64,000 nucleotides of DNA from Kitasatospora purpeofusca. GTDB lineage: Bacteria; Actinomycetota; Actinomycetes; Streptomycetales; Streptomycetaceae. Within the stretch, counting starts at the first letter, position 1. The number at the start of each line of letters is the position of its first letter. Under the pieces are notes generated by a model. The model was not told the DNA's origin. It worked only from the letters and a program-made list of their open reading frames with translations, and ran no database searches. Where the stretch lies: NCBI RefSeq assembly GCF_000718025.1, contig NZ_JODS01000020.1, positions 176,938 through 240,937 on the forward strand, read 5' to 3'. Below are positions 51,363 through 63,780 of this stretch, in pieces. Made by a program: the position numbers and the translations under genes.

Positions 51363-52340
51363 GTGAAGCGCCACCTCGTGTCCGCCGCCGATCTCACCCG
51401 CGACGACGCGCTGCTCGTCCTGGACACCGCCGAGGAACTCGCCCAGCTGTCCGGCCGGGCGGTCAAGAAGCTCCCCACCCTCCGCGGCCGCACCGTCGTC
51501 AACCTCTTCTTCGAGGACTCGACCCGCACCAAGACCTCCTTCGAGGTCGCCGAGAAGCGGCTCTCCGCGGACGTCATCAACTTCTCCGCCAAGGGCTCCT
51601 CGGTCTCCAAGGGCGAGAGCCTCAAGGACACCGCGCTGACCCTCCAGGCGATGGGCGCCGACGCGGTCGTGGTCCGGCACCACGCCTCCGGCGCGCCGGC
51701 CCGGCTGGCCCAGTCCGACTGGCTGCACGGCAGCGTCATCAACGCCGGTGACGGCACCCACGAGCACCCCACCCAGGCCCTGCTCGACGCCTTCACCATG
51801 CGCCGCCACCTCAACCCGGGGGCCGGCAACGACCTGGCCGGGCGGCGGGTGACCATCGTCGGTGACATCCTGCACAGCCGGGTGGCCCGCTCGAACGTCC
51901 ACCTGCTCACCACGCTCGGCGCCCAGGTGACCTTCGTCGCCCCGCCGACCCTGCTGCCGATCGGGATCGAGAACTGGCCCTGCGAGGTCAGCTACGACCT
52001 GGAGAGCGTGCTCCCGAAGACCGACGCGCTGATGATGCTCCGGGTCCAGCGCGAGCGGATGAACGCCGCGTTCTTCCCCACCGAGCGCGAGTACACCCGC
52101 CGCTACGGCGTGGACGGCCCGCGGATGTCCCGGCTGCCCGAGCACGCCATCGTCATGCACCCCGGCCCGATGGTCCGCGGCATGGAGATCACCGCCGAGG
52201 TCGCCGACTCGCCGCGCTGCACCGTGGTCGAGCAGGTCGCCAACGGCGTCTCCGTCCGGATGGCCGTGCTCTACCTGCTGCTCGGCGGAGCCACCCTCAC
52301 CGACACCCCCCGCACCGACTCCGTGGAGAGCGCCAAGTGA
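51363..52340 (+). CDS. pyrB: Aspartate carbamoyltransferase catalytic subunit
   Basis: PyrB makes carbamoyl aspartate. The 325-residue protein has the carbamoyl phosphate motif FFEDSTRTKTSFEVAEKRL, the GDGTHEHPTQALLDAFT motif and LMMLRVQRERM. No regulatory subunit (pyrI) is present. It starts at GTG 51363. The stop overlaps the pyrC start (GTGA). Confidence 0.97.
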   Translation: MKRHLVSAADLTRDDALLVLDTAEELAQLSGRAVKKLPTLRGRTVVNLFFEDSTRTKTSFEVAEKRLSADVINFSAKGSSVSKGESLKDTALTLQAMGADAVVVRHHASGAPARLAQSDWLHGSVINAGDGTHEHPTQALLDAFTMRRHLNPGAGNDLAGRRVTIVGDILHSRVARSNVHLLTTLGAQVTFVAPPTLLPIGIENWPCEVSYDLESVLPKTDALMMLRVQRERMNAAFFPTEREYTRRYGVDGPRMSRLPEHAIVMHPGPMVRGMEITAEVADSPRCTVVEQVANGVSVRMAVLYLLLGGATLTDTPRTDSVESAK

Positions 52341-53641
52341 CCACCTACCTGATCCGCAACGCCCAGATCCTCGGCGGCGCTCCGCAGGACCTCCACCTCG
52401 TCGACGGTGCGATCGCGGCGATCGGCACCGCCTTGGACGCCACGGCGGACATCGAGATCGACGCCACCGGGCTGATCGTCCTGCCCGGCCTGGTCGACCT
52501 GCACACCCACCTGCGCGAGCCCGGCCGTGAGGACGCCGAGACCGTCCTCACCGGCACCCGCGCCGCCGCCAAGGGCGGCTTCACCGCCGTCCACGCGATG
52601 GCCAACACCTTCCCGGTGGCCGACACCGCCGGTGTGGTCGAGCAGGTCTGGCGGCTGGGCCAGGAGTCCGGCTACTGCGACGTCCAGCCGGTCGGCGCCG
52701 TCACCGTCGGCCTGGAGGGCAAGAAGCTCGCCGAGCTCGGCGCCATGCACGAGTCCGCGGCCGGCGTCCGGGTCTTCTCCGACGACGGCAAGTGCGTCGA
52801 CGACGCGGTGATGATGCGCCGCGCGCTGGAGTACGTGAAGGCCTTCGACGGTGTCGTCGCCCAGCACGCGCAGGAGCCCCGGCTGACCGAGGGCGCCCAG
52901 ATGAACGAGGGCCAGGTCTCCGGCGAGCTCGGCCTCGGCGGCTGGCCGGCCGTCGCGGAGGAGGCGATCATCGCCCGCGACGTGCTGCTCGCCGCGCACG
53001 TCGGCTCCCGGCTGCACATCTGCCACGTCTCCACCGCCGGCTCGGTCGAGATCGTCCGCTGGGCCAAGGCCAAGGGATGGGACGTCACCGCCGAGGTCAC
53101 CCCGCACCACCTGCTGCTGACCGACGAGCTGGTCCGCTCCTACGACCCGGTGTACAAGGTCAACCCGCCGCTGCGCACCGCCGAGGACGTCCAGGCGCTG
53201 CGCAAGGCGCTGGCGGACGGCACCATCGACGCCGTCGCCACCGACCACGCGCCGCACCCGGCCGAGGACAAGGACTGCGAGTGGGCCGTGGCCGCGATGG
53301 GCATGGTCGGCCTGGAGACCGCGCTGTCCGTGGTGCAGCAGACCATGGTCGACACCGGCCTGCTGAACTGGGAGGGCGTCGCCGACCGGATGTCGCACCG
53401 CCCGGCCCGGATCGGTCGCCTCGCGGGGCAGGGCCGGCCGGTCTCGGTGGGTGAGCCCGCCAACCTGGTGCTGTTCGATCCCGCGTACCGTGGTGCCGTG
53501 AACCCCGACAGCTTCGCCACCCGCTCCCGCAACACCCCTTACAAGGGCCTCGACCTGCCCGGTCGGGTGCACGCCACCTTCCTGCGCGGCACCGCCACGG
53601 TGCTGGCCGGCGAGCTGGTCGAGCAGGGTGGTCTCGCGTGA
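52337..53641 (+). CDS. pyrC: Dihydroorotase
   Basis: PyrC closes carbamoyl aspartate to dihydroorotate. The 434-residue class I dihydroorotase has the zinc motif LVDLHTHLREPG, VTPHHLLLTDE and ATDHAPHPAEDKDCEW with the catalytic Asp. GTG at 52337 overlaps the pyrB stop. The end overlaps the next gene by four bases. Confidence 0.97.
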   Translation: MTTYLIRNAQILGGAPQDLHLVDGAIAAIGTALDATADIEIDATGLIVLPGLVDLHTHLREPGREDAETVLTGTRAAAKGGFTAVHAMANTFPVADTAGVVEQVWRLGQESGYCDVQPVGAVTVGLEGKKLAELGAMHESAAGVRVFSDDGKCVDDAVMMRRALEYVKAFDGVVAQHAQEPRLTEGAQMNEGQVSGELGLGGWPAVAEEAIIARDVLLAAHVGSRLHICHVSTAGSVEIVRWAKAKGWDVTAEVTPHHLLLTDELVRSYDPVYKVNPPLRTAEDVQALRKALADGTIDAVATDHAPHPAEDKDCEWAVAAMGMVGLETALSVVQQTMVDTGLLNWEGVADRMSHRPARIGRLAGQGRPVSVGEPANLVLFDPAYRGAVNPDSFATRSRNTPYKGLDLPGRVHATFLRGTATVLAGELVEQGGLA

Positions 53642-54222
53642 GCTCCACGACCGGGGGCGCCGCGGCGCTGCTGGCCCAGGAGCAGGCGAGGGTCGCCAAC
53701 TGGCCCGGGTACATCGGCTGGACGGTGGGCCTGCTGCTGGTCATCGGCCTCGTGTACTGGCTGATGCGCCAGGGCTGGAACTGGCGCCGCACCCTGCAGT
53801 CCGGGATCCCGCCGCTGCCCGCCGTGCCGGAGCGCGCCGGCCGGACCATCCTGGAGAGCAGCGGCCGGTACCACGGCACCACCACCGCCGGGAACTGGCT
53901 CGACCGGGTCGTCGCGCACGGCCTGGGCACCCGCAGCCGCGCCGATCTGACCCTCGGCGAGAACGGGCTGCTGGTGCAGCGCCCGGGTGACGTCGACTTC
54001 TGGATCCCCGCCGAGCACCTGACCGGTGCCCGGACGGACTCCGGGATCGCCGGAAAGGTCGTCCCGTCCGGGATCCTCGTGGTCACCTGGGCGCTCGAGG
54101 GCACGGAGCTGGACTCCGGGTTCCGGTTCGACCATCCGGACGAGCACGCCGCCTGGGTCGAGGCGGTCGCTCACATCGCAACACGTACGACGACGAAGAA
54201 GACGGAAGAGGCCGCGTCATGA
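53638..54222 (+). CDS. Small membrane protein with PH-like domain, in the pyr operon
   Basis: A 194-residue protein with one membrane helix (GYIGWTVGLLLVIGLVYWLM, about 22-41) and a cytoplasmic domain with beta-rich segments (RADLTLGENGLLVQRP, VDFWIPAEHLTGA, GILVVTWALEGTELDSGFRF) resembling a PH-like fold. The role is unknown. It overlaps pyrC by four bases (GTGA) and carA by four bases (ATGA), so it is fixed in the operon and translated with pyrimidine enzymes. It is a conserved but uncharacterised member of actinobacterial pyr operons. Confidence 0.82.
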   Translation: MSSTTGGAAALLAQEQARVANWPGYIGWTVGLLLVIGLVYWLMRQGWNWRRTLQSGIPPLPAVPERAGRTILESSGRYHGTTTAGNWLDRVVAHGLGTRSRADLTLGENGLLVQRPGDVDFWIPAEHLTGARTDSGIAGKVVPSGILVVTWALEGTELDSGFRFDHPDEHAAWVEAVAHIATRTTTKKTEEAAS

Positions 54223-55368
54223 CCGCACCTGCCCCCACCACGCAGCGCCAACGGCGGGAGCGTGTGCCCGCTGTGCTCGTCCTGGAGGACGGCCGGACCT
54301 TCCGGGGCCAGGCCTACGGCGCGACCGGCGAGACCTACGGCGAGGCCGTCTTCAACACCGGCATGTCCGGCTACCAGGAGACCCTCACCGACCCCTCGTA
54401 CCACCGCCAGGTGGTCGTGATGACCGCCCCGCAGATCGGCAACACCGGCTGGAACGACGAGGACGACGAGTCCAAGCAGATCTGGGTCGCCGGGTACGTC
54501 GTCCGCGACCCCTCCCGGGTCGCCTCCAACTGGCGCTCCCGCCGCTCGCTGGACGAGGAGCTGGTGAACCAGGGCGTCGTCGGCATCAGCGGCATCGACA
54601 CCCGGGCGCTCACCCGCCACCTGCGCGAGCGCGGCGCCATGCGCTGCGGCATCTTCTCCGGCGAGGCCCTGGCCGACCCGGCCGCGCTGCTCGCCAAGGT
54701 GCAGTCCTCGCCCGAGATGAAGGGCGCCGACCTGTGCGCCGAGGTCGCCACCACCGAGCCGTACGTGGTGCCGGCGATCGGTGAGAAGCGCTTCACCGTC
54801 GCCGCCCTGGACCTCGGCATCAAGGCGATGACCCCGCAGCGGATGGCCGAGCGCGGCATCGAGGTGCACGTGCTGCCCGCAAACGCGACGATCGAGGACG
54901 TCTACGCCGTCAACCCCGACGGCGTGTTCTTCTCCAACGGCCCGGGCGACCCGGCCACCGCCGACCACCAGGTCGCCGTGGCGCAGGGCGTGCTGGAGCG
55001 CAGGACCCCGTTCTTCGGGATCTGCTTCGGCAACCAGATCCTCGGCCGCGCGCTGGGCTTCGGCACCTACAAGCTCAAGTACGGCCACCGCGGCATCAAC
55101 CAGCCGGTGCAGGACCGCACCACCGGCAAGGTCGAGGTGACCGCCCACAACCACGGCTTCGCCGTGAACGCGCCGCTGGACAAGGTCAGCGACACCCCGT
55201 ACGGGCGGGTCGAGGTCTCCCACGTCTGCCTGAACGACGACGTGGTGGAGGGCCTCCAGGCGCTCGACGTGCCCGCCTTCAGCGTGCAGTACCACCCCGA
55301 AGCGGCTGCCGGCCCGCACGACGCGGCCTACCTCTTCGACCGTTTCGTTGAGCTCATGGAGGGCCAGC

Positions 55369-55376
<8 letters not shown>
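54219..55376 (+). CDS. carA: Carbamoyl-phosphate synthase small (glutaminase) subunit
   Basis: CarA supplies ammonia from glutamine to CarB for both pyrimidines and arginine. The 385-residue protein has the N-terminal small-subunit domain (GMSGYQETLTDPSYHRQVV), the class I amidotransferase nucleophile in FFGICFGNQILGRALG, and YHPEAAAGPHD with catalytic His and Glu. GICFGNQ replaces the commoner GICLGHQ. The stop overlaps carB by eight bases. Confidence 0.96.
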
Positions 55377-58680
<3,304 letters not shown>

Positions 58681-58690
58681 CACCACCGCA

Positions 58691-58724
58691 GTGGGGGGCA
58701 CCAGTACCGCCGGGTGCCCCCCAC
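58691..58724 (+). terminator. Hairpin between carB and pyrD
   Basis: A 12-bp perfect stem (58691-58702 with 58713-58724, ten-base loop) starts 10 bases after the carB stop and ends 22 bases before the pyrD GTG. It may partially terminate or attenuate pyrDF relative to carAB. Confidence 0.75.
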
Positions 58725-58746
58725 TTCCATGCCCTGGGAGGACTTT

Positions 58747-59859
58747 GTGTACAAGCTGCTGTTCGACCTCGTGTTCAAGAAGATGGACCCGGAGAAGGCC
58801 CACCACCTGGCCTTCTTCTGGATCCGGCTGGCCTCCTCGGTGCCCGGCCTGCGCGGCCTCGTCCGGCTGGTGCTCGCCCCGCGCGACCGGGCGCTGCGCA
58901 CCGACGCCCTCGGCCTCGCCCTGCCCGGCCCGTTCGGCCTGGCGGCCGGCTTCGACAAGAACGCGGTCGGCATCGACGGCCTGTCGATGCTCGGCTTCGA
59001 CTACGTCGAGATCGGCACCGTCACCGGCGAGGCGCAGCCCGGCAACCCGCAGCCGCGGCTGTTCCGGCTGGTCGAGGACCGCGCGCTGATCAACCGGATG
59101 GGCTTCAACAACCAGGGCTCGGCCCGGGTCGCCGCCCGGCTGGCCGCGCGCCCGCACACCAGCTCCACCCCGGTCGTCGGCGTCAACATCGGCAAGACCA
59201 AGGTGGTCGAGGAGGCCGACGCGGTCGCCGACTACGTGAAGTCCACCGAGCGGCTCGCCCGCTTCGCCGACTACCTGGTGGTCAACGTCAGCTCGCCGAA
59301 CACCCCCGGGCTGCGCAACCTCCAGGCCGTCGAGCACCTGCGCCCGCTGCTGAGCGCCGTGCGCGAGGCCGCCGACCGGACCACCCCGCACCACGTGCCG
59401 CTGCTGGTCAAGATCGCCCCCGACCTGGCGGACGAGGACATCGACGAGGTGGCCGACCTGGCCCTGGAGCTGGGCCTGGACGGCATCATCGCGACCAACA
59501 CCACGATCGGCCGCGAGGGCCTGCGCAGCGACGCCGCCCGGGTCGCGGAGATCGGCATGGGCGGCCTGTCCGGCGCCCCGCTCAAGGAGCGCGCCCTGGT
59601 GGTCCTGCAGCGGCTGCGCGCCCGTACCGGCGGCCGGCTGACGCTGGTCTCGGTCGGCGGCATCGAGACCGCCGAGGACGCCTGGCAGCGGATCGTCCAC
59701 GGCGCCGACCTGGTGCAGGGCTACAGCGCCTTCGTCTACGAGGGCCCGCTCTGGTGCAGGCGCGTCCACAAGGGCCTGTCGGCGCGCCTGCGGGCCGGCG
59801 GCTTCCGCAGCCTGGCCGCGGCCGTCGGCAGCGCGGTCGACGACCGCACGGCCGCCTGA
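58747..59859 (+). CDS. pyrD: Dihydroorotate dehydrogenase, class 2 (membrane-associated, quinone-linked)
   Basis: PyrD oxidises dihydroorotate to orotate, passing electrons to quinone. The 370-residue protein has the N-terminal amphipathic helical segment of class 2 enzymes (YKLLFDLVFKKMDPEKAHHLAFF), FGLAAGFDKNAVGID, NRMGFNNQGS, the catalytic Ser region NVSSPNTPGLRNLQ and GIIATNTTI. GTG at 58747 follows GGGAGGA by five bases and fits the known start; upstream in-frame codons overlap the hairpin. Confidence 0.95.
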   Translation: MYKLLFDLVFKKMDPEKAHHLAFFWIRLASSVPGLRGLVRLVLAPRDRALRTDALGLALPGPFGLAAGFDKNAVGIDGLSMLGFDYVEIGTVTGEAQPGNPQPRLFRLVEDRALINRMGFNNQGSARVAARLAARPHTSSTPVVGVNIGKTKVVEEADAVADYVKSTERLARFADYLVVNVSSPNTPGLRNLQAVEHLRPLLSAVREAADRTTPHHVPLLVKIAPDLADEDIDEVADLALELGLDGIIATNTTIGREGLRSDAARVAEIGMGGLSGAPLKERALVVLQRLRARTGGRLTLVSVGGIETAEDAWQRIVHGADLVQGYSAFVYEGPLWCRRVHKGLSARLRAGGFRSLAAAVGSAVDDRTAA

Positions 59860-59906
59860 GCCCCTCCTCCCACGCCTCTTCTCCCACGCCCCTCCGGAAG
59901 GACGTC

Positions 59907-60740
59907 ATGACCCTCGCCCCCTTCGGCGCCCGGCTGCGCCACGCCCTCGACACCCGCGGCCAGCTCTGCGTGGGCATCGACCCGCACGCCTCCCTGCTCG
60001 CCGCCTGGGGCCTGGAGGACACCGTCGCGGGCCTGGAGACCTTCAGCCGCACCGTGGTCGAGGCGCTGGCCGACCGGGTCGCCGTGCTCAAGCCGCAGGC
60101 CGCGTTCTACGAGCGCTTCGGCTCCCGGGGCGTCGCCGTCCTGGAGCGGTCGGTCGAGGAGGCCAGGGCGGCCGGTGCGCTCGTCCTGATGGACGCCAAG
60201 CGCGGTGACATCGGCTCCACCATGGCCGCCTACGCGGAGGCCTTCCTGGCGCCCGGCAGCCCGCTCTTCTCGGACGCCGTCACGGTCAGCCCCTACCTGG
60301 GCTTCGGCTCGCTGCGCCCGGCGCTGGACCTGGCGCGGGCGAGCGGCGCGGGCGTGTTCGCGCTGGCGCTCACCTCCAACCCGGAGGGCGCTGAGGTGCA
60401 GCGCGCGGTCGGCGCCGACGGCGCGCCGGTCGCCGCCTCGGTGCTGCGCCAGCTGGCCGAGGAGAACGCCGGGGCCGAGCCGCTGGGCTCCTTCGGCGCG
60501 GTGGTCGGCGCCACCCTGGCCGACGCCGGGGTGGACCTGGCGATCAACGGCCCGCTGCTGGCCCCCGGCATCGGGGCGCAGGGCGCGACCATGGCCGATC
60601 TGCCGCGGGTGTTCGGCGCCTCGGTGCGCAATGTCGTCCCGAGCGTCAGCCGGGACGTGCTGAAGCACGGCCCCTCGGTGGAGGCGCTGCGTTCGGCCGC
60701 CGACCGTTTTGTCCAGGAGTACGCCGAAGCGGTCAAGTAG
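59907..60740 (+). CDS. pyrF: Orotidine 5'-phosphate decarboxylase
   Basis: PyrF makes UMP. The 277-residue protein is of the longer actinobacterial type: LCVGIDPHASLLAAWG, KPQAAFYERFG, and the catalytic LMDAKRGDIGSTMAAYAEAF with the Asp-Lys-Asp array. ATG at 59907 follows CGGAAGGA. It ends the pyrimidine operon. Confidence 0.96.
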   Translation: MTLAPFGARLRHALDTRGQLCVGIDPHASLLAAWGLEDTVAGLETFSRTVVEALADRVAVLKPQAAFYERFGSRGVAVLERSVEEARAAGALVLMDAKRGDIGSTMAAYAEAFLAPGSPLFSDAVTVSPYLGFGSLRPALDLARASGAGVFALALTSNPEGAEVQRAVGADGAPVAASVLRQLAEENAGAEPLGSFGAVVGATLADAGVDLAINGPLLAPGIGAQGATMADLPRVFGASVRNVVPSVSRDVLKHGPSVEALRSAADRFVQEYAEAVK

Positions 60741-60886
60741 CGGGCGGTGTCGCGGGGTTCGCCCCGGCGGACGCTCCGCAGCACCCCCGTGACGGGTTGC
60801 GACGGGGGAGGCGGGACGGCGGCTTGACGTGAGCGCCGTCACATCGGTGCCGCCAAAGCTTCGCAATCACGGTCATTTTGCCCCGG

Positions 60887-60920
60887 AAAGTCCTGGTCGG
60901 CCTTGGCTGACCAGGACTTT
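60887..60920 (+). terminator. Rho-independent terminator before ihf
   Basis: A 12-bp perfect stem (60887-60898 with 60909-60920) is followed by T-rich sequence (TTTTCGTGTTCTTTTCC), a rare classical terminator here. It ends transcripts from pyrF and lies immediately upstream of the ihf promoter. The 146 bases between pyrF and it hold only an isolated TTGACG (60824-60829) without a -10. Confidence 0.85.
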
Positions 60921-60933
60921 TCGTGTTCTTTTC

Positions 60934-60962
60934 CTGACGCGGCGCCGCAATCCGGGTAGTGT
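60934..60962 (+). promoter_or_regulatory. Promoter of ihf
   Basis: CTGACG (60934-60939) and TAGTGT (60957-60962) are 17 bases apart, a good vegetative-type match. A start near 60969 gives a leader of about 130 nt before the ihf GTG at 61100. Confidence 0.65.
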
Positions 60963-61099
60963 CCGGCGATAGGTCATCGAAGAGCCGCGAATACTGCTGC
61001 TCTCGCAGGTCAGGGGCGGCGCGTCGCTCTCTGGCCGGTGTCCTGGGAACCACAACAGTCCTAGTTCAATCCCTTCCATCCACACCTGAGGTGAACGGC

Positions 61100-61426
61100 G
61101 TGGCTCTTCCGCCCCTTACCCCTGAACAGCGCACCGCCGCGCTCGCGAAGGCCGCCGAGGCTCGCCGGGAGCGCGCCGAGGTCAAGAACCGGCTCAAGCA
61201 CTCCGGCGCCTCCCTGCACGAGGTGATCAAGGCCGGCAAGGCCGACAACGACGTGATCGGCAAGATGAAGGTCTCCGCCCTGCTGGAGTCCCTGCCGGGC
61301 GTGGGCAAGGTCCGTGCCAAGCAGATCATGGAGCGGCTCGGCATCTCCGAGAGCCGTCGTGTCCGTGGTCTCGGAACGAACCAGATCGCCTCCCTGGAGC
61401 GGGAGTTCGGCGGCGGTGCCGCCTGA
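61100..61426 (+). CDS. sihF: Streptomyces integration host factor sIHF
   Basis: sIHF (S. coelicolor SCO1480) is an actinobacterial nucleoid-associated protein that bends DNA and affects supercoiling and development. The 108-residue protein has a basic N-terminal helix (LTPEQRTAALAKAAEARRER, then RAEVKNRLKHSG) and a helix-two-turns-helix with LLESLPGVGKVRAKQIMER and GISESRRVRGLG. GTG at 61100 begins VALPPLTPEQ and follows GAGG by eight bases; GTG 61091 is less likely. Confidence 0.96.
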   Translation: MALPPLTPEQRTAALAKAAEARRERAEVKNRLKHSGASLHEVIKAGKADNDVIGKMKVSALLESLPGVGKVRAKQIMERLGISESRRVRGLGTNQIASLEREFGGGAA

Positions 61427-61462
61427 CCGTGCCCCGTGGTCCCAGGATCGCCCGCGATCCGG

Positions 61463-61468
61463 GATAAT
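61463..61468 (+). promoter_or_regulatory. -10 element for a leaderless gmk transcript
   Basis: GATAAT lies exactly at -12 to -7 from the ATG at 61475. There is no Shine-Dalgarno before that ATG, so transcription likely starts at the A of the start codon. Confidence 0.6.
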
Positions 61469-61474
61469 CGGTGC

Positions 61475-62032
61475 ATGAGTGAGCGTCCGCGGCTGACCGT
61501 GCTCTCCGGCCCCTCGGGGGTCGGCAAGAGCACGGTCGTCGCTCATATGAGGAAGCAGCACCCCGAAGTCTGGCTCTCGGTGTCGGCGACGACCCGCCAC
61601 CCGAGGCCGGGCGAGCAGCACGGGGTCCAGTACCACTTCGTCGACAACGACGAGTTCGACAAGCTGATCGCCAACGGTGAGCTGCTGGAGTGGGCCGTGT
61701 TCGCAGGCAACCGCTACGGCACCCCCCGGGCGGCGGTCCAGGAGAAGCTGGAGCGCGGCGAGCCCGTACTGCTGGAGATCGACCTGCAGGGCGCCCGCCA
61801 GGTGCGCGAGTCCATGCCCGAGGCGCAGCTGGTCTTCCTGGCTCCGCCGAGCTGGGACGAGCTGGTCCGCCGGCTCACCGGCCGGGGCACCGAGCCGCAG
61901 GACGTGATCGAGAAGCGGCTGGAGGCGGCCAAGATCGAACTGGCGGCCGAGCCGGAGTTCGACACCACCCTGGTCAACACCTCCGTCGAGCAGGTCGCCA
62001 CTGAACTGCTAGCCTTGCTCGGTGTAGGCTGA
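61475..62032 (+). CDS. gmk: Guanylate kinase
   Basis: Gmk converts GMP to GDP. The 185-residue protein has the P-loop LSGPSGVGKSTVV, the GMP-binding SVSATTRHPRPGEQHGVQYHF, and LLEIDLQGARQVRE. ATG at 61475 gives the family length; an upstream in-frame start would lie before the predicted transcript start. Confidence 0.96.
   Translation: MSERPRLTVLSGPSGVGKSTVVAHMRKQHPEVWLSVSATTRHPRPGEQHGVQYHFVDNDEFDKLIANGELLEWAVFAGNRYGTPRAAVQEKLERGEPVLLEIDLQGARQVRESMPEAQLVFLAPPSWDELVRRLTGRGTEPQDVIEKRLEAAKIELAAEPEFDTTLVNTSVEQVATELLALLGVG
62001..62030 (+). promoter_or_regulatory. Possible rpoZ promoter inside the end of gmk
   Basis: CTGAAC (62001-62006) and TAGGCT (62025-62030) are 18 bases apart. It overlaps the last codons of gmk and would give a short leader that includes a T7 run at 62042-62048. 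Confidence 0.35.
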
Positions 62033-62071
62033 CCTGTTGTCTTTTTTTCCACCCTTTCGGAAGGTTTTCGC

Positions 62072-62338
62072 GTGTCCTCTTCCATGACCGCGCCCGAGGG
62101 CATCATCAACCCGCCGATCGACGAGCTGCTTGAGGCCACCGACTCCAAGTACAGCCTGGTCATCTACGCGGCCAAGCGTGCGCGTCAGATCAACGCGTAC
62201 TACTCCCAGCTCGGCGAGGGCCTGCTGGAGTACGTCGGCCCGCTGGTCGACACCCACGTGCACGAGAAGCCGCTGTCGATCGCGCTGCGCGAGATCAACG
62301 CCGGCATGCTGACGGCCGAGGCGATCGAGGCCGCCTGA
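62072..62338 (+). CDS. rpoZ: RNA polymerase omega subunit
   Basis: Omega stabilises the beta' subunit in RNA polymerase. The 88-residue protein has the family core NPPIDELLEATDSKYSLVIYAAKRARQINAYY (seen as adjacent blocks) and the C-terminal PLSIALREINAG. GTG at 62072 follows GGAAGG by seven to eight bases; ATG 62084 is an alternative. Confidence 0.95.
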   Translation: MSSSMTAPEGIINPPIDELLEATDSKYSLVIYAAKRARQINAYYSQLGEGLLEYVGPLVDTHVHEKPLSIALREINAGMLTAEAIEAA

Positions 62339-62358
62339 GGCGTCACCGCGTCTGCGGA

Positions 62359-62390
62359 AGGGCCCGTCGGAGTTCGCTCCGACGGGCCCT
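62359..62390 (+). terminator. Strong terminator after rpoZ
   Basis: A 14-bp perfect stem (62359-62372 with 62377-62390) capped by a TTCG tetraloop, followed by TCTTTTCC, begins 20 bases after the rpoZ stop. Confidence 0.92.
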
Positions 62391-62504
62391 CCGTCTTTTC
62401 CGGTGCTTGCCCCGGCGGCCGGGCGGGGTGCCGCTGCGCGGGTGATCGTCGGCGGGTCGTAGGGTTGGCGGGCATCTGGGACCGCCACGAGGAGAGCAGG
62501 CGAC

Positions 62505-63740
62505 ATGAGCGGCAGCACGGAGCGGACGGGCGCACCGCGCGTCGTCCTCGGCGTCAGCGGCGGCATCGCCGCGTACAAGGCGTGCGAGCTGCTGCGGCGG
62601 TTCACCGAGTCCGGCCACCAGGTCACCGTGGTGCCCACCGCGGCGGCGCTGCACTTCGTCGGCGAGGCGACCTGGGCGGCCCTCTCCGGCCGCCCCGCGG
62701 CCACCGAGACCTGGGACGACGTGCACGAGGTCCCGCACGTGCGGATCGGGCAGAACGCCGACCTGGTCGTGGTCGCCCCGGCCACCGCCGACCTGATGGC
62801 CAAGGCCGCCCACGGCCTCGCCGACGACCTGCTCACCAACACCCTGCTCACCGCCCGCTGCCCGGTGGTGCTGGCGCCCGCGATGCACACCGAGATGTGG
62901 GAGCACCCCGCCACCCGGGAGAACGTCGCCACGCTGCGCCGCCGGGGTGTGATCGTGCTGGAGCCCGCCAGCGGCCGGCTGACCGGCAAGGACACCGGCA
63001 AGGGGCGGCTGCCCGAGCCGGCCGCGATCTTCGACGCCTGCCGGGCCGTGCTCCGGTACGGCGGCGAGCGGGCCGACCTGGCCGGCCGGCACGTGGTGGT
63101 CTCGGCCGGCGGCACCCGTGAGCCGCTCGACCCGGTCCGCTTCCTCGGCAACCGCTCCTCCGGCAAGCAGGGCTACGCGCTCGCCGCGACGGCCGCCGCC
63201 CGCGGTGCCCGTGTGACGTTGATCTCGGCCAACGCGGGACTGCCCGACCCGGCCGGGGTGGACGTGGTCAGGGTGGCCACCGCGCTGGAACTGCGGGACG
63301 CGGCGCTGAAGGCCGCCGAGGACGCGGACGCCGTGGTCATGGCCGCGGCGGTGGCCGACTTCCGGCCCGCGGCCTACGCCGCCGGCAAGATCAAGAAGGT
63401 CGAGGGGGTCGAACCGGCCCCGGTCGCGCTCGTCCGCAACCCCGATGTGCTCGCCGAGCTCTCCGCCCACCGCACCCGTTCGGGCCAACTGGTGGTGGGA
63501 TTCGCGGCGGAGACCGACGACGTCCTCGCCAATGGCCGCGCCAAGCTCGCGCGCAAGGGCTGCGACCTGCTGGTGGTCAACGAGGTGGGGGACGGAAAGG
63601 CCTTCGGGCAGGACGTCAACGAGGCCGTGGTACTGGGCGCGGACGGCACCGAGACCCCCGTTCCGGTGGGCCCGAAGGAGGCTCTCGCGGACGTCGTCTG
63701 GGACCTGGTCGCGGAACGGCTAGATCTGCTCGCCCATTGA
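62505..63740 (+). CDS. coaBC: Bifunctional phosphopantothenoylcysteine decarboxylase / phosphopantothenate-cysteine ligase
   Basis: CoaBC does two steps of coenzyme A synthesis. The 411-residue protein has the flavin-dependent decarboxylase half (VVLGVSGGIAAYKACELLRR, APAMHTEMWEHPATREN and PASGRLTGKDTGKGRLPEP with substrate lid) and the ligase half (VVSAGGTREPLDPVRFLGNRS, ADFRPA, K-rich KIKK segment). ATG at 62505 has a GAGAGCAGG upstream. TAGGGT at 62460-62465 is a possible -10. Confidence 0.95.
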   Translation: MSGSTERTGAPRVVLGVSGGIAAYKACELLRRFTESGHQVTVVPTAAALHFVGEATWAALSGRPAATETWDDVHEVPHVRIGQNADLVVVAPATADLMAKAAHGLADDLLTNTLLTARCPVVLAPAMHTEMWEHPATRENVATLRRRGVIVLEPASGRLTGKDTGKGRLPEPAAIFDACRAVLRYGGERADLAGRHVVVSAGGTREPLDPVRFLGNRSSGKQGYALAATAAARGARVTLISANAGLPDPAGVDVVRVATALELRDAALKAAEDADAVVMAAAVADFRPAAYAAGKIKKVEGVEPAPVALVRNPDVLAELSAHRTRSGQLVVGFAAETDDVLANGRAKLARKGCDLLVVNEVGDGKAFGQDVNEAVVLGADGTETPVPVGPKEALADVVWDLVAERLDLLAH

Positions 63741-63780
63741 TCTCGAGGGGTGGGCATTCGGTCTTCGATTCCGGAATCAC

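Noticed and set aside
60824..60829. TTGACG as an ihf promoter
   Set aside because: No -10 lies 16-19 bases downstream, and the terminator at 60887-60920 would cut the transcript.
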